Shown here: positions 26,708 through 33,457 of the stretch, one piece after another
Layout of the letters: every line of letters begins with the position of its first letter
Position numbering within the stretch: position 1 is the first letter of the stretch
Source: Caldisericota bacterium
GTDB taxonomy: Bacteria > Caldisericota > JANLFM01
Direction of reading: 5' to 3'
Length of the DNA: 45,773 nt
Assembly (NCBI GenBank): GCA_024655865.1
Contig: JANLFM010000011.1
Span: forward strand, 16,548-62,320
The notes under the pieces: model-generated
What the model was told of the DNA's origin: nothing
Database searches by the model: none
What the model saw: only the letters and a program-made list of their open reading frames with translations
Program-made: the position numbers and the translations under genes

Positions 26708-27277
26708 TCACAAGGAAGAAGCGTGCTTGTCGCCTTTAAGGAAGAAAGTTGTGCTCAAGGCCCTGGAGAGGGGTTTATAAACTAAAAAGGCAAGAAGCAG
26801 CTTGGCCAGATCAAAAGGAATAAAAGGGAGCACGCCAAGGGCAACGGCCCTTGACCAGGAAATTCCCAGTGCGTATCCCAGCCAGGCGCACCCAAGAAGG
26901 TAGATAAGAGAAAGTCCCACAATGCCGGAAAGTAAACGCAGGTAAATTTTACCGGCTCTTGCCAGAAAGGAAATAACCGGAGCGGCAATAAGAAAACCAA
27001 AAAGATACCCCCCTTTAGGCCCTAATAGCACCGAGGTTGATCCCTCTCCGCCAGCAAAAACAGGAAAACCACAGGCTCCAAGCAGAAGGTAGGCCAAAAC
27101 TAAAAGAAAGCTCTCACCTGGAGGGAAAAGAAGGGAAATTAGAAACAGAAAGAGAACCTGAAAGGTAAAAGGGATACTGGTAAATGGGAGCGGAATGCTG
27201 ATCCAGCTTCCCAGAATTAAAAGAGCGACTCCCAGACCCAAAAGGGCCACTCTTGGTGCCTTACTCTTAAGCTGCAT
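26708..27277 (-). CDS. bioY: biotin transporter S component BioY
   Basis: A 189-residue membrane protein with about six hydrophobic helices, the substrate-binding subunit of an ECF-type biotin transporter. The family features are IPLPFTSIPFTFQVL after the first helix, VLAYLLLGACGFPVFAGG and GPKGGYLFGFL. The frame is open upstream to 27310, but ATG 27277 is used as the first good start; GTG 27250 is an alternative. TATAAT directly precedes this ATG (complement of 27278-27283); if that is the -10 element, the real start is the GTG. No EcfA or EcfT genes are nearby. BioY can act alone or recruit a shared energising module. A biotin synthesis role is not implied. Confidence 0.9.
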   Translation of the reverse strand: MQLKSKAPRVALLGLGVALLILGSWISIPLPFTSIPFTFQVLFLFLISLLFPPGESFLLVLAYLLLGACGFPVFAGGEGSTSVLLGPKGGYLFGFLIAAPVISFLARAGKIYLRLLSGIVGLSLIYLLGCAWLGYALGISWSRAVALGVLPFIPFDLAKLLLAFLVYKPLSRALSTTFFLKGDKHASSL

Positions 27278-27332
27278 ATTATACGGACTACTTGAAATTC
27301 TTAATATCACTCAGTGCAAATTAAGGCCTATT

Positions 27333-28172
27333 TTACTTTAAAAACTCCTCGATGGGAACAAAAGTGAATCCCATTTCCCTGATGCTTTGTATTAACTCAT
27401 CCAGAACAAGATAAGTATAGGGGCTGGCAATATGACAGAGGATTATGGCTCCATCCTCAAGCCGGGAAAGAATTCTTTCCTTGACCCATTGCGGATCATG
27501 CCCTTCCTGCCAGTCCAGGGAGTCGATAGTCCAGTAAATACTCCAGTAGCCCTCCGAAGCAGCGATCTCTAAAACCCTCTCGTCCCGATCACCGTAAGGA
27601 GGACGAAAAAGAGGCCTGGTGCTTCGCCCTGTGAGCTCCACGACTTTCTGTTCCAGGGAGTGGAACTCATTCCTTATTTCCTCGTCGGAAAGCCCGGTTA
27701 GATAGGGGTGAGTTTGGGTGTGATTTCCTATCCGGAAGCCCAATTGCGAGATTCTCTTTACGTCTTCAGGGTTATCCTCGGCCCAAGCGCCGGTGACAAA
27801 AAAGGTAGCGGGAACCTTGTTGCGCACGAGGGTTTCCAGAATTTGGTCAATGTATCCCCGTCCTGCCCCGGCATCAAAGGTCAGGGCAATCCTGTTCTTC
27901 CCCGGAGTTCCCTGGGCGACCTCTTTAGGTTCAAGTTGCGAGGGCAAAGCAGAAGGAGTAGCTGTGCTTCCCTGGTCGCTTGTTTCCAGGGAAGGCTGAG
28001 AGGAGGACTCAAATGCAGGGGGAGGAGTAACAGATGTCGAGGGGCTTACCGGGGAAGTTGAGGAGTTCGGGCTACTCGTAGAAGAAGTGGGGTTCCCGAA
28101 CGGCAACGGTGTCAGGCACCCTACAAGAAGTAAAGAAAGCATAAAGATCAAGATAAATTTAATAACTCTCAC
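27333..28172 (-). CDS. lipoprotein polysaccharide deacetylase (NodB homology domain)
   Basis: A 279-residue lipoprotein. The signal peptide ends with lipobox LLLVGC (C19). A Ser/Thr/Pro-rich linker runs to about residue 85. The NodB domain follows with TFDAGAG (motif 1, second Asp replaced by Ala), NHTQTHPYL (metal-binding His pair), RPPYGDRDE (motif 3) and DSLDWQ. It should remove acetyl groups from cell-wall or capsule polysaccharide outside the membrane. TFDAG variants occur in the family, and the metal-binding aspartate is retained. The start is GTG 28172. A TATAAT on this strand (complement of 28179-28184) lies six bases upstream, so the transcript may be leaderless. Confidence 0.9.
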   Translation of the reverse strand: MRVIKFILIFMLSLLLVGCLTPLPFGNPTSSTSSPNSSTSPVSPSTSVTPPPAFESSSQPSLETSDQGSTATPSALPSQLEPKEVAQGTPGKNRIALTFDAGAGRGYIDQILETLVRNKVPATFFVTGAWAEDNPEDVKRISQLGFRIGNHTQTHPYLTGLSDEEIRNEFHSLEQKVVELTGRSTRPLFRPPYGDRDERVLEIAASEGYWSIYWTIDSLDWQEGHDPQWVKERILSRLEDGAIILCHIASPYTYLVLDELIQSIREMGFTFVPIEEFLK

Positions 28173-28199
28173 GAGGAAATTATATTCCTTTCGCTTGCC

Positions 28200-28237
28200 A
28201 AAGTATTCCCTTTGCCCTTCTCAGCTTATAATATGAA
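28200..28237 (+). promoter_or_regulatory. TATAATATGAA-type promoter, H4MPT cluster
   Basis: TATAAT lies at 28227-28232, preceded by an AAAGT-TTCCC-CCTT block instead of a TTGACA element. The same arrangement recurs before the DegV gene at 34639-34676, with 28 of 38 identical bases in ungapped register. It lies about 85 bases before the DUF447 start. Confidence 0.5.
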
Positions 28238-28317
28238 GATTAAGATGGACCTGAATGTAAAAGCACTTGAGAGCCCTGTCAATTGGTATGGGAAAAGGGC
28301 TTCATCCCGGTGAAGCT

Positions 28318-28872
28318 ATGATTGTGGAAGTGATTCTTTCAACTTTGAGTTCAAATGGAGAGCCAAACTTTGCTCCTATGGGGGTCGTATGGGGGGAAGA
28401 GGAGATTACTGTGCGGCCCTTTAGAAACACCCAGACTTTCCGCAATTTAGTAGCCACAAAGTGCGGTGTAGCCTCTGTGACTGATGATGTGCTCGCCTTC
28501 GCACGCAGTGCCCTGGAGGACGCCTGCCTTCCACACTTTCCTGCGAGGTCCATACCAGGAATCGTTTTTCAGGGTTGTTGTTACTGGCGCGAGCTTGAAG
28601 TGATGGCTATCGAAGAAGGGGAGGAAAGGGCTGAGGTACACTGCCGGGTAGTGGAGAAAGGATGGCAGCGGGATTTTTTGGGCTTTAACAGAGCTCGGAA
28701 TGCGGTGATCGAGGCCGCAATCCTGGCAACTCGAATGAATTTAATCCCTCGGGAAGAGGCTTTAACACTTCTGGAACGATATGCCGAAATTGTGCGAAAG
28801 ACTGGAGATGAACCCGAAGGGGTGGCTTTTGAGCTCGTGCGCCAATACATTATAAAAGGAGGGAAAACATGA
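28318..28872 (+). CDS. DUF447 family protein, H4MPT-cluster associated
   Basis: A protein of 184 residues from ATG 28318 (the frame is open to TTG 28267, and ATG 28288 is an alternative). ATG 28318 is favoured by GGTGAAG and because MIVEVILSTL-NGEPNFAPMGV is the family start. It belongs to the DUF447 family, which has a flavin-reductase-like split-barrel appearance and is found in archaea and in bacteria with H4MPT genes. Its step is not established. The start of the RFAP synthase overlaps its stop (ATGA), a tight link to cofactor biosynthesis. RNAVIEAAILATRM near residue 130 is a conserved helix. It probably acts in pterin or flavin-dependent chemistry (inference). Confidence 0.8.
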   Translation: MIVEVILSTLSSNGEPNFAPMGVVWGEEEITVRPFRNTQTFRNLVATKCGVASVTDDVLAFARSALEDACLPHFPARSIPGIVFQGCCYWRELEVMAIEEGEERAEVHCRVVEKGWQRDFLGFNRARNAVIEAAILATRMNLIPREEALTLLERYAEIVRKTGDEPEGVAFELVRQYIIKGGKT

Positions 28873-29891
28873 CCGTCACGGTTAAGGCACCAGCCCGCCT
28901 CCATTTTGGTTTTCTCGATTTGAACGGCGAGCTGGGCCGGCTATACGGAAGCCTTGGCATGGCAATTGATCGCCCACAGGTCATTTTAAAGGGGGAACTG
29001 ATCGAAAAATCAAGGAGGAGCGAAATCGAGACCCGGTTCAAGGAAGCTCAATCAAGCGCAATAGGCCCCACAGAAGTGATAGTGATAGGAGAAAAAAAGG
29101 CAAGAGTGCTGACCTATGCGCGCAGGTTTCTGGAATGCTTTCCTTTGCCGGGAATCGTGTCTCTAAAGCTTGAGGAAACTATCCCGGCACACGTTGGTCT
29201 GGGTTCAGGAACACAGCTTTCCCTTGCAGTAGGCACGGCGCTAGCCCAATTAGCGGGGATAAAAACAAGTGTACAGGATCTGGCTTTGATTATGGGACGT
29301 GGTGTTCATTCAGGAATCGGTATTGGCACCTTTCAATACGGAGGATTTATCGTAGATGGAGGGCATGCGGTGGTCGAAAGTAACCCCAAAGTCCCCCCAA
29401 TTATATTTCAGCACCCTGTCCCGCGTTCCTGGATCCTCGTTATTGCCATTCCCTCAATAGAGCCCGGGTTCGCGGGCCTACGGGAAAAGCAGGCATTTCA
29501 ATCCTTACCCCCAGCACCTCCGTCCCTTCCTGAAAAAATCTGCCGATTGCTTCTTGTACAAATGTTGCCCGCACTGAAAGAAGAGAATCTCAAAAATTTC
29601 GCCCAGGCGCTCACGGTAATTCAGCAATTAGTGGGGGAATGTTTTGCTCCTGTCCAGGGGGGCCGCTTTGCTAATTCCGTATCCGCCGAGCTCATTGAGT
29701 ACTGGTTGGAGCAAGGAGTCTATGGCGCTGGTCAGAGCTCATGGGGTCCAACCGTGTATGCTCTGGTAGACGAAGAGGAGCAAGCGGCTGCCCTGTTAGA
29801 CTTAAGCAAGAAATGGCTGGCAAAACGTGGAGGTGGCGAGGTGTTCTTAGCCCGGTCAAACAACCAGGGCGCTTCTGTTATTGAAGGTTAA
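28869..29891 (+). CDS. mptG: beta-ribofuranosylaminobenzene 5'-phosphate synthase (beta-RFAP synthase)
   Basis: A 340-residue GHMP-fold enzyme. It joins 4-hydroxybenzoate or 4-aminobenzoate to PRPP with loss of carboxylate, the first committed step to the methanopterin side chain. Evidence: the opening VKAPARLHFGFLDLNG, the glycine-rich HVGLGSGTQLSLAVGTAL (about 113-130, the GHMP phosphate loop), GRGVHSGIGIGTF and GGFIVDGGH, all characteristic of RFAP synthase rather than other GHMP kinases. RFAP synthase is diagnostic for H4MPT-type cofactors; folate synthesis does not use it. It overlaps DUF447 and is followed by a 120-base gap with a consensus promoter for the HPPK-MptA gene. Confidence 0.92.
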   Translation: MTVTVKAPARLHFGFLDLNGELGRLYGSLGMAIDRPQVILKGELIEKSRRSEIETRFKEAQSSAIGPTEVIVIGEKKARVLTYARRFLECFPLPGIVSLKLEETIPAHVGLGSGTQLSLAVGTALAQLAGIKTSVQDLALIMGRGVHSGIGIGTFQYGGFIVDGGHAVVESNPKVPPIIFQHPVPRSWILVIAIPSIEPGFAGLREKQAFQSLPPAPPSLPEKICRLLLVQMLPALKEENLKNFAQALTVIQQLVGECFAPVQGGRFANSVSAELIEYWLEQGVYGAGQSSWGPTVYALVDEEEQAAALLDLSKKWLAKRGGGEVFLARSNNQGASVIEG

Positions 29892-29945
29892 CCTTCAGCT
29901 TCCTGGAGATAGAGGTTTGATCGAAAAATGGATGCCTGGTTAAGT

Positions 29946-29975
29946 TTGACACCCCTACTTTTCAATTTCTATAAT
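29946..29975 (+). promoter_or_regulatory. consensus sigma70 promoter for the HPPK-MptA gene
   Basis: Perfect TTGACA at 29946-29951 and perfect TATAAT at 29970-29975 with an 18-base spacer. The predicted start point near 29982 leaves a 30-base leader with GAGG before ATG 30012. Confidence 0.8.
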
Positions 29976-30011
29976 CGATAAAAAGCTTATTTTAGCGGAT
30001 TGAGGAAAACA

Positions 30012-31472
30012 ATGACCGCATCTCATAAGGTCTATTTGGGCTTGGGTTCAAATCTGGGGGATCGTCAAAATAACATAATTCAGGCTTTACAGCAGTTGAA
30101 GTCCCAGGTATCAGTGGAGAAGGCTTCATCCTTTTACGAAACCGAGCCAGTGGGCTACCTGGACCAGCCACTTTTCATCAATGCCGTCTGCCTTGTCTCC
30201 ACGGATTTGACTCCTCAGGAGCTTTTTTCTTTCGTTAAAAGAATAGAGCGACGCATGGGGCGTCAACAAGCATTTCGGAATGCACCGCGCCCCATTGATA
30301 TCGATATCCTGTTCTATGATGACCTGGTCCTGGAGTCGCCAGAGCTCACAATACCTCACCCCAGCCTGCACCAGCGCGCTTTTGTCCTGGTTCCCTTAGC
30401 CGAAATTGCCCCCACACTCGTGCACCCGGTCCTGAAAAGCACAGTAGCTGAGTTGCTGGAAAAAGTTGACCCCAGAGGAGTGCGAAAGCTTTCTCGCAGT
30501 CTGCAATTATCCCTGGGACGGGATCTCCAGGAAACCGTTCCCTCTGTCCATGTCAGTTTAAGCCGGGTGGGGATCACCAATATGCAGCGCATTATTAGCC
30601 TGGCCAGCGATGGCGGGTGCAATCTTTTCTATACGAACCTGGAACTTTTTGTGGACCTGCCTCCCATGCAAATGGGCGCTCACATGTCGCGTTTCAGTGA
30701 CGCCCTGGAAGAAGTGGTGGATGAGGTAACAGCCCAAAAAGCGGCTAATGTTGAGTCTCTGGCTGAAGCAATTGCCCGGCAGATTGTGGAAAGACAGGGA
30801 GCAGTTCGCTCTGAAGTACGCCTTTACGCCAAATACCCAGTAGAAAAGATCACCCCTGTTTCCGCAAAAAGGACGCAAGAACTCTATTCACTGATCAGCA
30901 TAGCCGTTTACAATGGGAAAACCCTGAAAAGCATAATTGGAGTGGAGGCTGAGGGCATGACTGCATGCCCCTGTGCTCAGGATATGGTCCGGGATTACTC
31001 CAGGGAGCGGCTGCTGGAGGAAGGTTTTTCAGAAGAACAGGCCGAGAAGATCCTGGGGGCTATCCCCATTGCCTCACATAACCAGAGAGGGCGGGGAACC
31101 CTGCTTGTCGGATCGAAAGAACGGATTAGAGCAGAAGAGCTGGTGGAGATCGTGGAATCCTCCATGAGCTCCGAAACCTATAACCTGTTGAAGCGCCAGG
31201 ACGAGCTCTTTGTAGTTAATAAGGCCCATCGTAATCCCATGTTTGTGGAGGACGTGGTCCGCGAGATGCTCTATAACGTGGTAGAAACTTACCCCAATTT
31301 GCCCGATGACGCCTTCGTCTGGGCTAAACAGGTGAATTTTGAGGGGATCCACAAACACGACGTCTTTGCTGAAAGGTTCGGTACCCTGGGAGAAATCCGC
31401 AAGGAAGTCCTGGAGGGGCAGCATATCAGTAAACACACGACCCTGGAAGAATGGCTGAATACCGCAGAATAG
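30012..31472 (+). CDS. fusion: HPPK (FolK) - GTP cyclohydrolase MptA/FolE2-type
   Basis: A 486-residue fusion. Residues 1-165 are 6-hydroxymethyl-7,8-dihydropterin pyrophosphokinase: YLGLGSNLGDR, FYETEPVGYLDQPLFINA, FRNAPRPIDIDIL (metal-binding Asp pair) and IPHPSLHQRAFVLVPL. Residues about 174-486 are a COG1469 GTP cyclohydrolase: PSVHVSLSRVGITNMQ, VDLPPMQMGAHMSR, MTACPCAQDM (CPC at 319-321), SHNQRGRGTLL, VESSMSSETYNLL and KHDVFAERFGTLGE. CPCAQ and HNQRGRG match archaeal MptA rather than bacterial FolE2 (CPCSK, GAHNQRS). MptA makes 7,8-dihydroneopterin 2',3'-cyclic phosphate, so the fused domains act at the start and middle of one pathway. ATG 30012 is chosen over TTG 30000 by GAGG. Both domains look intact. 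Confidence 0.92.
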   Translation: MTASHKVYLGLGSNLGDRQNNIIQALQQLKSQVSVEKASSFYETEPVGYLDQPLFINAVCLVSTDLTPQELFSFVKRIERRMGRQQAFRNAPRPIDIDILFYDDLVLESPELTIPHPSLHQRAFVLVPLAEIAPTLVHPVLKSTVAELLEKVDPRGVRKLSRSLQLSLGRDLQETVPSVHVSLSRVGITNMQRIISLASDGGCNLFYTNLELFVDLPPMQMGAHMSRFSDALEEVVDEVTAQKAANVESLAEAIARQIVERQGAVRSEVRLYAKYPVEKITPVSAKRTQELYSLISIAVYNGKTLKSIIGVEAEGMTACPCAQDMVRDYSRERLLEEGFSEEQAEKILGAIPIASHNQRGRGTLLVGSKERIRAEELVEIVESSMSSETYNLLKRQDELFVVNKAHRNPMFVEDVVREMLYNVVETYPNLPDDAFVWAKQVNFEGIHKHDVFAERFGTLGEIRKEVLEGQHISKHTTLEEWLNTAE

Positions 31473-31574
31473 CCCCTTGGAAGGACGATTCCCAAGAGCT
31501 CTCTTCTTTTGAGCCAATCCCTAAATTAGTGTTCGGGAAAGTTATTAGCTTGATAGCGAGATAGGACTGAGATT

Positions 31575-32096
31575 ATGAAAAAAATTGCCTGGGCGATTAC
31601 GGGAGCGGGCCATTTTCTTCAAGAATGTGCGGAATTGCTCACGAACTTGCCCAATGCAGATGTTTTTCTCTCAAAAGCGGCGGAGGAGGTCCTAAAAATG
31701 TACCGTCTGGAAGAGAAAGTCCTCCAGAGCGCGAGAGCCGTGATCCGGGATAGTATGGCCAGCGCGCCCATCGTGGGCAGGTTCTCCAGGGGAACCTACA
31801 ATGTTTTGGTGGTGGCCCCGGCCACTTCCAACTCCGTAGCTAAATTTGTCTATGGCATTGCAGATTCCCTGGTATCTAACCTGTTTTCCCAGGCGGGGAA
31901 ATCCCGGGTGCCTATCATAGTTCTTCCAACCGATGTAAAAGAAGAGGTGGACTCTCGAGGGCCTAAAGGCGATCTGGTCAAGGTCTATCCTCGGAACATC
32001 GACCTGGAAAATATTGAAAGGCTGAGCAAATTTTCAGGAGTAACGGTTGTGCGCAGCGTAGAGGAGCTGAAGAAATGCTTAAATATTTATTTGTAA
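31575..32096 (+). CDS. flavoprotein, DmrB/AfpA-like (putative dihydromethanopterin reductase)
   Basis: A 173-residue FMN-binding flavoprotein of the PF02441 superfamily. It opens KKIAWAITGAGHFLQECAELL, with SKAAEEVLKMY, then the flavin-binding YNVLVVAPATSNSVAKFVYGIADSL and VPIIVLPTD. Closest in pattern to archaeoflavoprotein AfpA and to DmrB, which reduces dihydromethanopterin to H4MPT using a redox partner. Its place between the MptA fusion and the dihydropteroate-synthase-like gene makes that last step the best guess (inference). Its last 22 bases overlap the next gene. No PPC-decarboxylase catalytic cysteine context is seen, so it is not a CoaC. Confidence 0.82.
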   Translation: MKKIAWAITGAGHFLQECAELLTNLPNADVFLSKAAEEVLKMYRLEEKVLQSARAVIRDSMASAPIVGRFSRGTYNVLVVAPATSNSVAKFVYGIADSLVSNLFSQAGKSRVPIIVLPTDVKEEVDSRGPKGDLVKVYPRNIDLENIERLSKFSGVTVVRSVEELKKCLNIYL

Positions 32097-33418
32097 CCGG
32101 AAAATTAGCCGCTGAAGCGCTTGCGGATACCTTATCAAAAATGGCCCCCGATTTCCAGTATGAGATCTCGGTTCTCCCCATTACCGTCGCTGCCTTGATG
32201 CAGCCTTCCTTCATAGCCAGGCACCTGTCCTCGGGAATCGATTATGACTACATTATGGTTCCAGGATGGGTTCGAGGAGATTTGAGCCTCGTGGAAGACA
32301 AAACAGGGTGCAAAGTTATAATAGGCCCCAAAGATCTCAAGGATATCCCTCTCTTTTTCGGGCGCTCGCGCCCGAGAGAGGGTTATGGAGAACACACCGT
32401 CAAGATATTCGCTGAGATTGTGGACGCTCCTCTCTTGAGCCTGGAAGAGATTCTGACTCGGGCGGAATATTATCGGTCAAGTGGCGCCGACATCATTGAC
32501 CTGGGGTGGCCGGCAGAAGGAAGCTTTGACAACGTAGAGGAGGTAATAACCGCTTTAAAGGAACGCGGTTTCGTAGTAAGCCTGGACACATTTCACAGGG
32601 AAGATATTTTGCGCGCAAATCGAGTGGGCTTTGATTACCTGCTCAGTGTAAATTCCTCCAATTTAGACCTCGTTCGCGAACTCTCCTGCACCGTTGTAGT
32701 TATCCCTGACTTTGGTGGAGGACTGGATTCCCTTGAACGCAACATAGCAAAACTCGAGGAATGGGGGGTACCTTACATCATTGATCCCATCATCAACCCT
32801 ATAAATTTCGGTTTCACCGAGTCCCTCTGTCAATTCCACGAAGTCCGCAGACGACATCCCACCGCTAAAATGCTGATCGGGGTGGGAAACATTACCGAGC
32901 TCGTGGATGCTGATAGCCTGGGCATCAATGTCCTTCTAATGGGAATAGTGAGTGAGTTGAACATCGACTACATTTTGACTACCGAGGTGATCAGCTGGGC
33001 AAAGGGTTCTGTGCGTGAATTAGACATAGCCCGGAAATTAATGCATTATTCCCGTAAGAACCAGATTTTGCCCAAGAACATAGATAATCGCTTGATCGCT
33101 CTTAAAGACATTCCCCACACTCATTTCACTGAGGAAGAACTGCGCCGTATCCAGAAAGAGATTCGGGATAGCAATTTCCGCATCTTCACGGACGAGGAAA
33201 AAATATATGTTTTTAACCGCGACCTTTTTATTACGGGAACGGACCCTGAAGAGATCTTTGTCCAGCTCAATGTTAAGGAAGCTTCCCACGCCTTTTATCT
33301 TGGCCGCGAGCTGGAAAGAGCAGCACTGGCAGTGCGTTTAGGGAAGAAGTATATTCAAGAAGAGCCCTTGCACTGGGGCTATCTGGGGTGGAATAACAAA
33401 ACAGGCAAGGATAGTTAA
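32075..33418 (+). CDS. DUF6513 / dihydropteroate synthase-like protein
   Basis: A 447-residue protein. Residues 1-120 are DUF6513 (YLFVTGKLAAEALADTL, VMVPGWVRGDL-like segment). Residues about 120-380 form a TIM barrel related to dihydropteroate synthase: ILTRAEYYRSSGADIIDLGW, VVSLDTFHREDILRANRVG, YIIDPIINPINFGF, MLIGVGNITELVDAD. This architecture (dihydropteroate-synthase-related, TIGR00284-like) occurs in methanogens and H4MPT bacteria and is thought to couple the dihydropterin diphosphate with the RFAP-derived arene. Conserved DHPS residues are only partly kept, so the reaction remains unproven. It overlaps the flavoprotein gene by 22 bases; the DUF1464 gene follows after 39 bases. Confidence 0.85.
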   Translation: MLKYLFVTGKLAAEALADTLSKMAPDFQYEISVLPITVAALMQPSFIARHLSSGIDYDYIMVPGWVRGDLSLVEDKTGCKVIIGPKDLKDIPLFFGRSRPREGYGEHTVKIFAEIVDAPLLSLEEILTRAEYYRSSGADIIDLGWPAEGSFDNVEEVITALKERGFVVSLDTFHREDILRANRVGFDYLLSVNSSNLDLVRELSCTVVVIPDFGGGLDSLERNIAKLEEWGVPYIIDPIINPINFGFTESLCQFHEVRRRHPTAKMLIGVGNITELVDADSLGINVLLMGIVSELNIDYILTTEVISWAKGSVRELDIARKLMHYSRKNQILPKNIDNRLIALKDIPHTHFTEEELRRIQKEIRDSNFRIFTDEEKIYVFNRDLFITGTDPEEIFVQLNVKEASHAFYLGRELERAALAVRLGKKYIQEEPLHWGYLGWNNKTGKDS

Positions 33419-33457
33419 TTAGCGATCAAGGCAAAATTTAAGGAGGAGGTTGAAAAA

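Noticed and set aside
30531-31472. Ordinary bacterial FolE2 (GCYH-IB)
   Set aside because: CPCAQ and HNQRGRG are the archaeal MptA pattern; bacterial FolE2 has CPCSK and GAHNQRS. The neighbours are H4MPT genes.
31575-32096. CoaC/phosphopantothenoylcysteine decarboxylase
   Set aside because: Same flavoprotein superfamily, but no catalytic histidine/cysteine signature and no CoaB domain; the context is H4MPT.
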